A DNA stretch of 64,000 nt from DASUTB01 sp036374835 (GCA_036374835.1 DASUTB010000136.1:1-64000), one strand, 5' to 3'; shown: positions 1-8,328, counted from the first letter of the stretch. The notes: generated from the letters alone by a model not told the origin. Program-made: numbers and translations.

Positions 1-66
1 CTTGCCTGGGCTTGCTCGTCGCCTGGCGATCACCCCACTCCGGGCCATTAAGCTGATCTGTCAAGC

Positions 67-140
67 GCCCCCGTAGCCCAATCGGCAGAGGCGGCGGACT
101 TAAAATCCGCGAAGTGTCGGTTCGAGTCCGACCGGGGGCA
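67..140 (+). tRNA. tRNA with anticodon UAA (Leu), short variable loop
   Basis: The 74-nt cloverleaf folds fully: a 7-bp acceptor stem (67-73 with 133-139), anticodon stem 94-98/106-110, a 7-base loop at 99-105 with anticodon TAA at 101-103, and a T arm at 116-132 with loop TTCGAGT. The discriminator is A140 and CCA is not encoded. The variable region is only five bases (111-115), whereas bacterial tRNA-Leu normally has a long variable arm. I call Leu from the anticodon only. The 3' half is duplicated at 51413-51456. Confidence 0.9.
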
Positions 141-143
141 CGC
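99..143 (+). repeat. Left direct repeat (attL-like), 3' half of the tRNA
   Basis: These 45 bases, from the anticodon loop to just past the tRNA end, recur in the same orientation at 51413-51456 with two substitutions and one missing G. This is the usual geometry of integration into a tRNA 3' end. It would make this the att end that keeps the intact tRNA. No integrase is visible in the window. Confidence 0.6.
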
Positions 144-463
144 AGCCGTGGCCAGCCGCTTCTCCCGGAGGTCAGCCTGGCCGGCGGCCGCGCGGATCGC
201 CCGTTCGGCGCGACGCTACGAGCACGCTCTTCGCGTGCTGCCGCGCAAGCTTCCCGACGACGGTTACGTCCGGCCTGGCTTGTGTACGGCCGTGCTCTTC
301 GGACTGGGCGGCAGAACGGCTGCATTGCCGGTCCCGCTCTCGGAAATCGTGTTCCACGGGGCCGGGCACGAGTACACGTCCAGGTCGACGTAGTCACCTG
401 CGGCATCCCCCAATGGTACGCTTAGCGTACTATCTATGGCAGCTCCCAGCGGCGAGGAGTGAC
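141..463. other. Intergenic stretch between tRNA and first gene
   Basis: I see no convincing gene here. Open frames run through the tRNA or lack a ribosome binding site and look like GC-rich noise. The only structured element is the palindrome at 416-430, next to a TACTAT -10-like hexamer at 428-433. Confidence 0.6.
416..430. promoter_or_regulatory. Perfect 15-bp palindromic operator, copy 1
   Basis: GTACGCTTAGCGTAC is a perfect inverted repeat of 7 bp around one central base. It sits 33 bp before the MFS start. A 19-base stretch (414-432) is identical to 1719-1737, which lies in front of the marR-like gene. The likely ligand is that MarR protein. A -10-like TACTAT overlaps its right end, so binding should block the promoter. 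Confidence 0.75.
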
Positions 464-1708
464 ATGACAGAGGCGTCCGGAGATCGTCAGGCCGTCGACG
501 AGACGACATCACAGGACAAGGTCGCCGGTGGGAGTGTCATAGGAGCGCACACGCTGCAGCACGCCTACCAGCAGGGCTTCTACGTCATCCTGCCAGAGAT
601 CTACGTGTCGCTCGGCCTGACGCCGATCGCGGCGGGGGCGCTGGAGACGGTCCGTAGGGTGACCGGTGGCGTGGCGAGCATGGGTGGCGGCTTCCTACTC
701 GACCGATACCAGGACAAGCGCATCCCGGTGCTCTACCTGAGTCTGCTCAGCATGGGACTCGGTTACGTACTGATCGGCTTGGCGCCCAGCTACCTCGTGA
801 TCCTGGCAGCGGTGGCGCTCGCAGGTGCGGCGGCATCCGTTTGGCATCCCGCCGCACTCGGCCTGCTCTCCCGGACCTTCCCACACCGTCGCGGCTTCGT
901 GGTCTCGCTGCACCGCTCGGCCGGCAGCGTCGGTGACGTCGCCGGACCGCTCCTAGTCGGCGCTCTGCTTGTAGTGGCGGCGTGGGAGACGGTCCTCTAC
1001 GGCGCGCTGCCGCTTGCCCTGCTGTTCGCTCTGGCGCTGTGGGTGATGCTGCGACGAGCCCCGGCGTGGGCGGCCCGAGCGAAGGCAACCGAGCCCAGGG
1101 CGATCGGCGAACACGTCCGATCGCTCGCGGCGGTGCTGCGTAGCAAGAGTCTGGTCATGCTCCTGCTTGTGGCCGGCTTGAACGGGCTCGGCCAAGGCGG
1201 CCTGCTGCTCTGGCTCGGGCTGTACCTGCGCGAGACCCAGGACATGGGCAGCGTCGGGATCGGCGTCCACATCGCACTGTTGACCGCAGCCGGGATCGTG
1301 GCCGGGCCGGTGATCGGGCTAACGTCGGACCGGGTCGGACGTAAACCGGTAATCGTCGGCGTGCTGGCGGTGAAGGCCGGAGTCGCCGCGCTGCTCGCCC
1401 TCACCGGTTCCGGGCTGCTGTTCAGTGCGCTCGTCGCCACGATCGGTGCGGTCATGTTCGGCGTCAACTCGCTGGTCCAGGCCGCAGCGCTGGACCTGGC
1501 CGACGGACGCGGTCTCGAGGGCAGCATGATCGGGCTGCTGTGGGGCAGCAACGCCATCTTCGTCGGCGCGTCCCCACTGATCGTGGGCGCCTTGATCGAG
1601 GGCATCGGCTGGGGCGTGCTGTTCTGGTACGTGGCCGCCGCGAACCTGGTCGCGACGCTGGCCGCGTTCGCCCTCCCGCCGCTCAATCAGTCGCAGCAGC
1701 CGGCCTGA
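464..1708 (+). CDS. MFS transporter
   Basis: The 414-residue product has about 12 hydrophobic segments and an MFS loop 2-3 motif (GGGFLLDRYQDKR, about residues 82-94), with a second copy of the motif in the C-terminal half (LTSDRVGRKP). It should act in the cytoplasmic membrane as a proton-coupled transporter; direction and substrate are unknown. I chose ATG 464 because GAGGAG lies a few bases upstream; an upstream ATG at 413 lies before the operator and lacks such a site. A copy of the operator found before the marR-like gene precedes it, so substrate-induced derepression is likely. It may export the same compound class as the MFS at 2196. Confidence 0.85.
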   Translation: MTEASGDRQAVDETTSQDKVAGGSVIGAHTLQHAYQQGFYVILPEIYVSLGLTPIAAGALETVRRVTGGVASMGGGFLLDRYQDKRIPVLYLSLLSMGLGYVLIGLAPSYLVILAAVALAGAAASVWHPAALGLLSRTFPHRRGFVVSLHRSAGSVGDVAGPLLVGALLVVAAWETVLYGALPLALLFALALWVMLRRAPAWAARAKATEPRAIGEHVRSLAAVLRSKSLVMLLLVAGLNGLGQGGLLLWLGLYLRETQDMGSVGIGVHIALLTAAGIVAGPVIGLTSDRVGRKPVIVGVLAVKAGVAALLALTGSGLLFSALVATIGAVMFGVNSLVQAAALDLADGRGLEGSMIGLLWGSNAIFVGASPLIVGALIEGIGWGVLFWYVAAANLVATLAAFALPPLNQSQQPA

Positions 1709-1720
1709 CCACCCAAACTG

Positions 1721-1735
1721 GTACGCTTAGCGTAC
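1721..1735. promoter_or_regulatory. Perfect 15-bp palindromic operator, copy 2
   Basis: Identical to the palindrome at 416-430 and placed 26 bp before the marR-like ATG. It fits autoregulation by MarR. TACTAA at the right edge could be the -10 element. Confidence 0.75.
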
Positions 1736-1761
1736 TAAATTCCAGGAACTGCGAGGTACCC

Positions 1762-2199
1762 ATGCCTGCCCAGGCGACCTTCTCGCCCGCCGGCGTCGCG
1801 CCGTTGCGGCTCGTCACGGTCCGTCTCGCCCGCCGGCTGCGCAAGCACGCGGGCATGGGCCTGACGCCATCGCAACAGTCGGCGCTGACAACACTCGAGC
1901 GGCGCGGCCCGATGCGGGTCGGCCAGCTCGCCGATCGTGAGCAGATCAGCAAGTCGTCGGTGACTCGGCTGGTGGCAAAGCTCGAGGGCATGGGCCTGGT
2001 CGAGCGAACCCAGGACGCGGCCGACGGGCGGAGCTGGTGGGTCGCACTCACCGACCAGGGCGCAGAGCTGCTCGCCACCTCCAGCAAGCGAGCCGACGCA
2101 TATCTGGCGCGGCAGCTGGCCGAGCTCCCGCCGGACGACCAGCGCCGGCTGCTGGCCGCACTGCCCGTGCTGGAACGCCTGCTCGACGTCAGAACATGA
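1762..2199 (+). CDS. MarR-family transcriptional regulator
   Basis: This 145-residue protein has the MarR winged-helix layout: a helical N-terminus, recognition helix region LADREQISKSSVTRLVAKLE near residues 57-76, and a wing with D-x-A-D-G-R-S (about 85-91) before a C-terminal dimerisation helix. ATG 1762 gives the usual family length; longer frames start inside the previous gene. Its stop overlaps the next start in ATGA, so it is co-translated with the exporter at 2196. The palindrome in front of this gene and of the MFS at 464 is the probable target. The effector is unknown. Confidence 0.9.
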   Translation: MPAQATFSPAGVAPLRLVTVRLARRLRKHAGMGLTPSQQSALTTLERRGPMRVGQLADREQISKSSVTRLVAKLEGMGLVERTQDAADGRSWWVALTDQGAELLATSSKRADAYLARQLAELPPDDQRRLLAALPVLERLLDVRT

Positions 2200-3578
2200 A
2201 GCGGTACCTACGCACGACATTCCTGTCGCTGCGCAACCGCAACTACCGGCTGTTCTTCGCCGGCCAGGCGACCTCGATCACCGGCAGCTGGATGCAAAAG
2301 ATCGCCCAGGCCTGGCTCGTCCTCGAGCTGACCGACTCCGGCACCTTGCTCGGGGTGACTGCGGCGTTGCAGCACCTGCCCACGCTCCTGATGGGAGCTT
2401 GGGCCGGACTGCTCGCAGACCGCCTGGACAAGCGGCGGATCTTGCTGTGGACGCAATCGGGGGCCGCCGTCCCGGCGCTCCTGCTCGGCGTGCTCACCGT
2501 CACCGGTCTGGTGACGCTGTGGATGGTTCTGGTGCTCGCACTCGTGCTCGGTCTGGTCGAGGCGCTGGACAAGCCCGCCAGGCATAGCTTCGTGATCGAG
2601 ATGGTCGGCCCGGAACACGTCACAAATGCCGTGGCACTCAACAACATCGTTCTCAACGCCGGCAAAGTGATCGGCCCTGCACTCGCCGGCGTGCTCATCA
2701 GCACTGTCGGGCTGGCCTCGACGTTCCTGGTCAACGCGGTTTCCTACGTGGCGATCGTCCTAGCACTGCTGCTAATGCGGCCCGACCAGCTCTTCCCGGC
2801 GGCCCGGACACGACGTGCCCCCGGCCAGCTGCGCGACGGCCTGCGCTACGTCCGCGGCGAGCCGAGCCTACTCGGGCCGCTCGTTCTGATGACGGTGTCC
2901 GGCCTGCTGGCCTACGAGTGGACCGTGACCCTTCCGATGTTCGCTCGCGACACCTTCGGCGGCGACGCGCAGGTGGTCGGTCTGATGTTCACTGCGATGG
3001 GCGCCGGCGCGATTGTCGGTGGCCTGGCCGTCGCCGGTACGCTGCGCGCCACGACCAATCTGCTCATCGTGACCGGGCTGGTCTTCGCCACAGTCGTCGT
3101 CGGCACGGCGGTAGCGCCCGACGTCGCCGCTGCCCTCGCCCTGCTGTTCGTGCTGGGCGGTGCGAGCGTCGCATTCCGAGCCGTTGGTTCCGCGCTCGTG
3201 CAGCTTCGCGCCGATCCGGAGATGCGCGGCCGGGCGATGTCACTGTTGATCGTCGCGATCACCGGTACGACCCCGGTCGGCGGCCCGCTCGTCGGCTGGA
3301 TCGGCGAGACGTTTGGCCCTCGCACAGCGCTGGCGCTCGGCGGCGTAGCGACCGCTTTGGCCGCCGTCGGCATGTGGCTATACCTGCGACGACAGCGCCC
3401 CATCGGTTCTCGCGTCCCGGTCGAAGACCAGCGACTTGATCGTGACCGGGACAGTATGCGACGGGAGCCGGATACGGCCGAGGTCGATGTAGTCGAAGTC
3501 CCAGAGACTCAGGTTGTCGAGCACGACCAGGTCGCCGGCAAGCGCCAGCTCGTCCCGAAGGATCATGCCGAGGCTTAG
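2196..3578 (+). CDS. MFS_3-type transporter (EntS-like)
   Basis: This is a 460-residue MFS protein. The start MKRYLRTTFLSLRNRNYRLF resembles the MFS_3/EntS group, in which a charged cytoplasmic N-terminus precedes TM1. About 12 TM segments end near residue 400. The last 60 residues (after RRQRP) are hydrophilic, highly charged and antisense to the 3' end of the EutA-like gene; this tail is atypical and may be accidental read-through to the first available stop. It is translationally coupled to the marR-like gene (ATGA), which suggests efflux of the MarR ligand. Substrate unknown. Confidence 0.85.
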   Translation: MKRYLRTTFLSLRNRNYRLFFAGQATSITGSWMQKIAQAWLVLELTDSGTLLGVTAALQHLPTLLMGAWAGLLADRLDKRRILLWTQSGAAVPALLLGVLTVTGLVTLWMVLVLALVLGLVEALDKPARHSFVIEMVGPEHVTNAVALNNIVLNAGKVIGPALAGVLISTVGLASTFLVNAVSYVAIVLALLLMRPDQLFPAARTRRAPGQLRDGLRYVRGEPSLLGPLVLMTVSGLLAYEWTVTLPMFARDTFGGDAQVVGLMFTAMGAGAIVGGLAVAGTLRATTNLLIVTGLVFATVVVGTAVAPDVAAALALLFVLGGASVAFRAVGSALVQLRADPEMRGRAMSLLIVAITGTTPVGGPLVGWIGETFGPRTALALGGVATALAAVGMWLYLRRQRPIGSRVPVEDQRLDRDRDSMRREPDTAEVDVVEVPETQVVEHDQVAGKRQLVPKDHAEA

Positions 3579-4967
3579 CGCGATGTCCCCGTCCAGCACA
3601 AGATAGACCGGCCTGCCGTGTGCGACCCGTTCGGCCACCGCCTGCTTGACACCCAGGGCGAAGGCGGACAAGCGCTCGTACGACGGCACGCCCGTCCACC
3701 GCAGTGCCAACGCCACGTCGGCGTCCGTGCCCGACACATCGAATGCCGCCATATGACGTTCGACGGCCGCGGCTACCGTGCTCGCGTCGACCTCGTCGCC
3801 AAGCTGGTAGTCCGGTCGCAGCACCTGCAGGTTGCGCCGCGGAAGCAGGCGGTCCGGGTCGGAGATATAGCTGGTGTTACCGCTGAGCTGCACGCTGAAC
3901 TCCGACGCTCCCAGTACGGTCGCCCGGATGCACTCGCCGGCGGGCAGCAGGGGGAACGGGAGCGCACCGTCGGCCAGTCGGCGGCGGATCGCCGTGCCCA
4001 TACGGCGCCCGAGGTCCCCGAAGTCTCGGTCCTCGCGTTCGTACACATACTCGGCCACCCCGCCGGATAGCATCACACCATCGACCTCGCCGATATCGAT
4101 CGGCTCGGTCAGGTAGAGCTGCTCATCAGCAGGATCGGACCCGGCAGTGACGGCCGCCACGAGCGCTTCGGCCATCGACTCGGCGACGCGGTCCAGGTCT
4201 GCCGAGCCGATCGCGTCGCCCACCGACCACGTGAAACCTGCCCTGGCGGCGTGGTCCCGGCCGGCAGGTTCGAGCCGCACGATGCGGCCCTCATCGTCGA
4301 CGACCTGTAACCGGCCGCCGATGTGCAGCGCTGCGGTCTCGACGACGCGACCCTGGTCGATCACGGCGAGTTTGGTGGTGCCGCCGCCCACGTCGATGTT
4401 GAGTACGCGGCCGCCGGTGTCATGCGACGCCTTAGCGGCGCCCGAGCCGTATGCGGCTAGCATGGCCTCCATGCGGTGGCCGGCCGCAGCGCAGACCAGC
4501 TCACCCGCCTTGGCCGCGAGCGCCGCAACGATTCGCTCGGAGTTCAGCCGGCGGATGGCTTCACCGGTCAGGATGACGACGCCCGTCTCCACGTCGGCCG
4601 GATCCTGGTGCGCAGCGGCGTAGGTGTCGTCGACGATGTCGCCGAGACTCGCGGCGTCGATCAGCTGGTCGCTCAGGTATGGAGTGAAATGGACCGGCGA
4701 CTGGTACGTCACCACCCGCTCGATTACCACGTAGCGGCTGGTGAGGTTCTCGCCGATCCTGCGTAGGTGGAGCCGCGAGAAGGCGGCCTGGGTGCCGGAG
4801 GAGCCGATGTCGATACCGACGCTGCTCAGCCACACGTTGTCCTGCTGCCAGATCGGGTTGCCTTCCAACGGATCCGCCGCCTCGTGATCCGGGTCGTAGT
4901 CGTGGTCAGCGGTACCGGCGGCGTAGATCCACTGGCCGGCCGGTTCCCCGGCGTCGGACGATGTCAC
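3378..4967 (-). CDS. EutA-like ammonia-lyase reactivating factor
   Basis: The 529-residue product matches the EutA family, actin/HSP70-fold ATPases that reactivate B12-dependent ethanolamine ammonia-lyase. Visible signs are a phosphate-1 motif VGIDIGSSGTQ near residue 50, a second glycine-rich loop NIDVGGGTTKLAVID in mid-protein and VMLSGGVAEYV further on. GTG 4967 overlaps the cupin stop (GTGA) and has GGAGG upstream; longer frames run back into the cupin gene. No eutB/eutC or cobalamin gene is present in the window, so its client is unknown and may be encoded elsewhere or be a different enzyme. Its 3' end overlaps the convergent MFS gene by 201 bp. Confidence 0.8.
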   Translation of the reverse strand: MTSSDAGEPAGQWIYAAGTADHDYDPDHEAADPLEGNPIWQQDNVWLSSVGIDIGSSGTQAAFSRLHLRRIGENLTSRYVVIERVVTYQSPVHFTPYLSDQLIDAASLGDIVDDTYAAAHQDPADVETGVVILTGEAIRRLNSERIVAALAAKAGELVCAAAGHRMEAMLAAYGSGAAKASHDTGGRVLNIDVGGGTTKLAVIDQGRVVETAALHIGGRLQVVDDEGRIVRLEPAGRDHAARAGFTWSVGDAIGSADLDRVAESMAEALVAAVTAGSDPADEQLYLTEPIDIGEVDGVMLSGGVAEYVYEREDRDFGDLGRRMGTAIRRRLADGALPFPLLPAGECIRATVLGASEFSVQLSGNTSYISDPDRLLPRRNLQVLRPDYQLGDEVDASTVAAAVERHMAAFDVSGTDADVALALRWTGVPSYERLSAFALGVKQAVAERVAHGRPVYLVLDGDIALSLGMILRDELALAGDLVVLDNLSLWDFDYIDLGRIRLPSHTVPVTIKSLVFDRDARTDGALSSQV

Positions 4968-6061
4968 GCGGTCGCGGCCTCCGCCTCGTAGTACTGATCC
5001 ATCGCCGGCTCCAGGCCGTGCTCGGCGAGCGCTTCGCGGAACGCGGCGCGGACCGTAGGCGACTCGTCGGCGTAGTCGATCTGGTCGCCGCCCGCCCGCC
5101 GGCTGATCCAGGCCTTCGGAACACCCTGGGAGTTGCGTACCGCAACGCCTTCGTGTTTGAAGGCTAGATAGCGCGCCGGAATCGTACCGGTGTTGAAATG
5201 CTGGTGGAACCACATGTTCGGCGGGACGACAAGCGTCCCCGGACCCCACGGGTAGCGCTGCGGCTCTTCGCCCTCCGGCCACATCATTGTGTACCCCTCA
5301 CCAGAGAGCACGATCACATGGGCACCCGGTCCGTGCCGGTGCGCCTTCTTGTAGGTGCCGACGGGGAACTGCGAGATGTGGCTGTTCATGGACCCCTTGG
5401 CCATCGAGAAGCGGGTGTGCCCACCTCCGGCACCGCGCTCCTTGGCCTCGATCAGCGGGAGGCTCGTAACATCGGCCACGAAGTTGGTGTCGAGGAGCAG
5501 ACCTTTCTGCTCGCCACGTGGCGCGAAGTATTCGGGTTCGCCGGCGAAGCGGTCCTTAAAGTCGTAGGCGGTGCCGAACACGAAGTCGACGTCGTCGTAG
5601 AGGTTGAGCACCGGCGGCAGGTTCGTAGAAGCGACGTAGCGGACGGCATTGCGGCCGGAACCGTTGAAGTGCTGGTGCCAGGCGTTCAGCGGGATGGCGA
5701 ACATGGCGCCGGCTCTCCACTCGAACGACACCTCGTTGCCGGCGTCGTTCCACACTCTCGTCGAACCATGGCCGTCGAGGACGAGGATCATCTCCTCGAA
5801 CAGCTGTCGCTGCGGCGCCAGCTTGCCACCGGCAGGGATCTCACACACGTAGCAATCGTTCGACGTGCGGGATGCGTCGTGGTTGATGAATACGCCTCGA
5901 CCGCCCCGGCGCTCCCACGGCTTGAGCTCGACCGCACGCAGGTCGGGGACGTAGTGCCCGCTGATGATCTCCAGGCCCTCCGCGGCCACCCAGCGTGTGT
6001 ACGGTGAGTCCTTTTCGGTGGCGAACTTCGCGGCCAGCGCTTCTCCGACGACTGCACTCAT
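4964..6061 (-). CDS. Bicupin, 'ethanolamine ammonia-lyase-activating' type
   Basis: The 365-residue protein has two cupin domains. Each carries an H-x-H-F-N signature (WHQHFN about residue 128, FHQHFN about 290). The second domain also has a metal-type HRHGPGAH stretch, while the first lacks the usual H-x-H at its first motif. Such bicupins are often labelled ethanolamine ammonia-lyase-activating proteins, in line with the EutA-like gene that overlaps its stop. A dioxygenase of the gentisate/salicylate type is the other reading. ATG 6061 follows GGAGGAGTTGGAG; an upstream TTG is weaker. Two more relatives occur at 25263 and 45033. Confidence 0.75.
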   Translation of the reverse strand: MSAVVGEALAAKFATEKDSPYTRWVAAEGLEIISGHYVPDLRAVELKPWERRGGRGVFINHDASRTSNDCYVCEIPAGGKLAPQRQLFEEMILVLDGHGSTRVWNDAGNEVSFEWRAGAMFAIPLNAWHQHFNGSGRNAVRYVASTNLPPVLNLYDDVDFVFGTAYDFKDRFAGEPEYFAPRGEQKGLLLDTNFVADVTSLPLIEAKERGAGGGHTRFSMAKGSMNSHISQFPVGTYKKAHRHGPGAHVIVLSGEGYTMMWPEGEEPQRYPWGPGTLVVPPNMWFHQHFNTGTIPARYLAFKHEGVAVRNSQGVPKAWISRRAGGDQIDYADESPTVRAAFREALAEHGLEPAMDQYYEAEAATA

Positions 6062-6115
6062 CTGATCGGACTCCAACTCCTCCGGGTGACATATCCACTA
6101 TCAGCATAGCATCAT

Positions 6116-6128
6116 AGGTATAACCATT
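6116..6128. promoter_or_regulatory. AT-rich GGTATAACCATT element before the bicupin
   Basis: AGGTATAACCATT lies in the 108-bp gap between rpiB-like and bicupin genes, about 55 bp before the bicupin start. It resembles other intergenic sites of this island (core TCATACCATT) and 10 of 11 positions fit the FCD-GntR pattern TNGTNNNACNA. It suggests a separate promoter or operator for the bicupin/EutA pair. Confidence 0.4.
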
Positions 6129-6169
6129 ATGCCTGTGGTATTGCGGCCAGGCCAAAGGAGGTAAAGAGC

Positions 6170-6637
6170 TCAGGTGAGCGGTTCCCGGCGGTCGAGTGCC
6201 GCGAGTTGCTCAAGCCGCGGTATGTGACGCCCGCCTGCGAAATCCGTCGTGAACCAGATCGCCGCGATCTCCTCGGCTAGGGCGGGCGCGACGACCTTGG
6301 CTCCGAGCACAAGGACGTTGGCGTCGTTGTTGGTACGGGAGATCCGCGCCGTGTAGAGGCAGTGGCACAGTCCGGCACGCACGCCGGGAACCTTGTTGGC
6401 CGCGATCGTCTCCCCCATGCCACTGCCACCGAGGATGACACCCCGATCCGCAGCGGCGGTTGCCACCAACCGGCCGACATCGGCGCAGATCGGCGGGTAG
6501 TCCACCGCTTCACGGCCGTCTGTTCCCCGATCGTCCACGGTGTGCCCGTTGCTAGCGAGCCAGCTCAACAGGGTCCCCTTCAGGGCATACCCCGCCTGGT
6601 CGTTGCCGAGCGCGATGTGCACCGTGCTCTCACCCAC
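6170..6637 (-). CDS. RpiB/LacAB-type sugar-phosphate isomerase
   Basis: The 155-residue protein has the RpiB fold signature: N-terminal HIALGNDQAGYALK, then VILGGSGMGETIAANKVPG, then SRTNNDANVLVLGAKV. Many RpiB enzymes use a Cys just before the G-x-G loop; here that residue is Gly and a Glu follows (GSGMGE), the arrangement of the Mycobacterium tuberculosis type with catalytic Glu. It would isomerise a ribose-5-phosphate-like sugar phosphate in the cytoplasm. The start is GTG 6637, overlapping the ligJ-like stop by 8 bp; GTG 6622 is possible. Its place inside an aromatic-type operon is odd, and its substrate may not be ribose 5-phosphate. Confidence 0.8.
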   Translation of the reverse strand: MGESTVHIALGNDQAGYALKGTLLSWLASNGHTVDDRGTDGREAVDYPPICADVGRLVATAAADRGVILGGSGMGETIAANKVPGVRAGLCHCLYTARISRTNNDANVLVLGAKVVAPALAEEIAAIWFTTDFAGGRHIPRLEQLAALDRREPLT

Positions 6638-7643
6638 CCAACCGCGCGTTCAGGCGCGGGTACACGCGGCGTGCGTTCTGCTCGAAGACCCGCTTCTGGC
6701 CGTCCGGGCTCAACCCCACTCTGTCGATGTAGTGCTTGGTGTCGTCCCAGGCGATGCCGGTGTCCGGGTCCGCGCCCCGGACCGCACCGAGCAGTTCCGA
6801 GCCGAACAGGATGTTGTCGACATCGATCACCTCGAACAGCAGGTCGATGCCGGCCTGGTGGTAGACGCAGGTGTCGAAGAACACATTGCCCATCACGTGC
6901 TCCTCGAGCGGTGGCCGCCCCAGCCGATCGGCGAGACCGCGGTACCGACCCCAGTGGTACGGGACGGCGCCACCACCGTGCGGAACGATGAGCCGCAGAT
7001 TCGGGAAGCGGGCGAACAGGTCGCCTTGGACCAGCTGCATGAACACGGTGGTGTCCGCGTTGAGGTAGTGCGCACCCGTGTGGTGGAAGCTCGGGTTGTC
7101 CGACGCCGAGACATGGATCATGGCCGGGACATCCAGCTCCACCATCGCCTCGTAGAGCGGGAACCAGAACTCGTCCGTGACCGGCGGGGCGGTCCAGTGG
7201 CCGCCCGACGGATCCGGGTTCAGGTTGCAGCCGACGAAGCCCAGCTCGGTGACGCAGCGCTCCAACTCCACCACGGCGGCGTGGATCGGGTCATCCGGTG
7301 TCTGGGGTAGCTGGCAGACCCCGACGAACGTGTCCGGAAAGAGCTGGACGACACGGTGGACGAGGTCGTTGCACGCTCGGGCCCAGATTTGCGCGCTTGC
7401 AAGGTCGCGGACGTGGTGCTCCATGGCCGCCGCCCTCGGCGAGAAGATCGTCATGTCGCCGCCGCGCTCGCGTAGCAGTCGTAGCTGGTTGGGCTCGATG
7501 CTTTCCCGGATGTCGTCGTCGCTGATGGTGGCCGGCGGCGGTGAAGGCAGGGTGGGGTCGTCGAGACGGGCCAGCTGGGCGTTCCGGAAGTCCTGGTGCG
7601 GCCTGGGCGTCGTCGTGTAGTGACCGTGGCAGTCGATGATCAT
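6630..7643 (-). CDS. ligJ: 4-oxalomesaconate hydratase-like amidohydrolase
   Basis: The 337-residue protein begins MIIDCHGHYTT, the metal-binding start typical of LigJ, the amidohydrolase-fold 4-oxalomesaconate hydratase of protocatechuate and gallate 4,5-cleavage. Further metal/active-site segments are MIHVSASDNPSFH, LIVPHGGGAVPYHWGR and the late Asp region around AWDDTKHY. Length agrees with LigJ (about 340). It would turn oxalomesaconate into 4-carboxy-4-hydroxy-2-oxoadipate, the substrate of the aldolase gene that overlaps its start (ATGA). A decarboxylase of the ACMSD superfamily is the alternative, but the LigK neighbour makes LigJ more likely. Confidence 0.8.
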   Translation of the reverse strand: MIIDCHGHYTTTPRPHQDFRNAQLARLDDPTLPSPPPATISDDDIRESIEPNQLRLLRERGGDMTIFSPRAAAMEHHVRDLASAQIWARACNDLVHRVVQLFPDTFVGVCQLPQTPDDPIHAAVVELERCVTELGFVGCNLNPDPSGGHWTAPPVTDEFWFPLYEAMVELDVPAMIHVSASDNPSFHHTGAHYLNADTTVFMQLVQGDLFARFPNLRLIVPHGGGAVPYHWGRYRGLADRLGRPPLEEHVMGNVFFDTCVYHQAGIDLLFEVIDVDNILFGSELLGAVRGADPDTGIAWDDTKHYIDRVGLSPDGQKRVFEQNARRVYPRLNARLGG

Positions 7644-8326
7644 TTAGCGTCCTGCTTCACGTACTGGAGGCCTTTCTCCTTGAGCCGGCCGCGCATGTCC
7701 TGGGTGTCCAGGCTGAGTTCGCCAGCCTGGTACCGCGCGCGGGCGCGAGACTCGCGGGCATCGCGAGCGAGGCCGGCCTCGAGCACGGCTGCGGCCTCGG
7801 CACGCGGCACGACTACGACGCCGTCGTCATCGGCCACGACGACGTCACCGGGATGGACGAGTTGGCCCGCGCACACGAGCGGGACGTTGACGTCCCCCAG
7901 CGACTCTTTCACCGTCCCCATGGCCGACACGCATCGGGACCAGACCGGAAACCGCATCTGATGTAGCTCGGCGACGTCACGGCAGCCCGCGTCGATGACC
8001 AAACCCAGCACCCCGCGCGCCACGACAGCAGTAGCGAGCAGCTCACCGAAGTAGCCGGCTTCCGACGCCGTGGTGGGCGCGACAACGAGGATGTCGCCCT
8101 CCTGGCACTGCTCGACAGCCACGTGGATCATCCAGTTGTCGCCCGGGGGCACACTGACCGTGACGGCCGTCCCGGCCACGTGGGCTCCCGGCCAGATGGG
8201 GTTGATCGACGGCGCAAGCAGCCCGGTGCGGCCCTGTGCCTCGTGAACCGTCGCCACGCTCAGCTCGGCGAATCGCGCCACGACGGCCGGATCGGCCCGG
8301 TCGATGTCCTCAACGACCACTGGCAT
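7640..8326 (-). CDS. ligK: 4-carboxy-4-hydroxy-2-oxoadipate aldolase-like
   Basis: The 228-residue protein belongs to the RraA-like class II pyruvate aldolases (HMG/CHA aldolase, oxaloacetate decarboxylase). Seen are LVIDAGCRDVAEL with the Arg-Asp pair that binds substrate and metal, and ADDDGVVVVP near the C-terminus. It would cleave CHA to pyruvate and oxaloacetate, the final step after LigJ. ATG 8326 has GGAGG seven bases upstream; the upstream ATG at 8347 precedes that site. It is coupled to the ligJ-like gene by ATGA and follows the ADH after two bases. Confidence 0.8.
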   Translation of the reverse strand: MPVVVEDIDRADPAVVARFAELSVATVHEAQGRTGLLAPSINPIWPGAHVAGTAVTVSVPPGDNWMIHVAVEQCQEGDILVVAPTTASEAGYFGELLATAVVARGVLGLVIDAGCRDVAELHQMRFPVWSRCVSAMGTVKESLGDVNVPLVCAGQLVHPGDVVVADDDGVVVVPRAEAAAVLEAGLARDARESRARARYQAGELSLDTQDMRGRLKEKGLQYVKQDAK

Positions 8327-8328
8327 TG

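Noticed and set aside
114..425. Small coding frames after the tRNA
   Set aside because: They start inside the tRNA or lack ribosome sites, and the products are Arg-rich without pattern.
4968..5282. N-terminal extension of the EutA-like protein
   Set aside because: The extra 105 codons lie inside the bicupin gene and look like an off-frame reading; GTG 4967 has a ribosome site.
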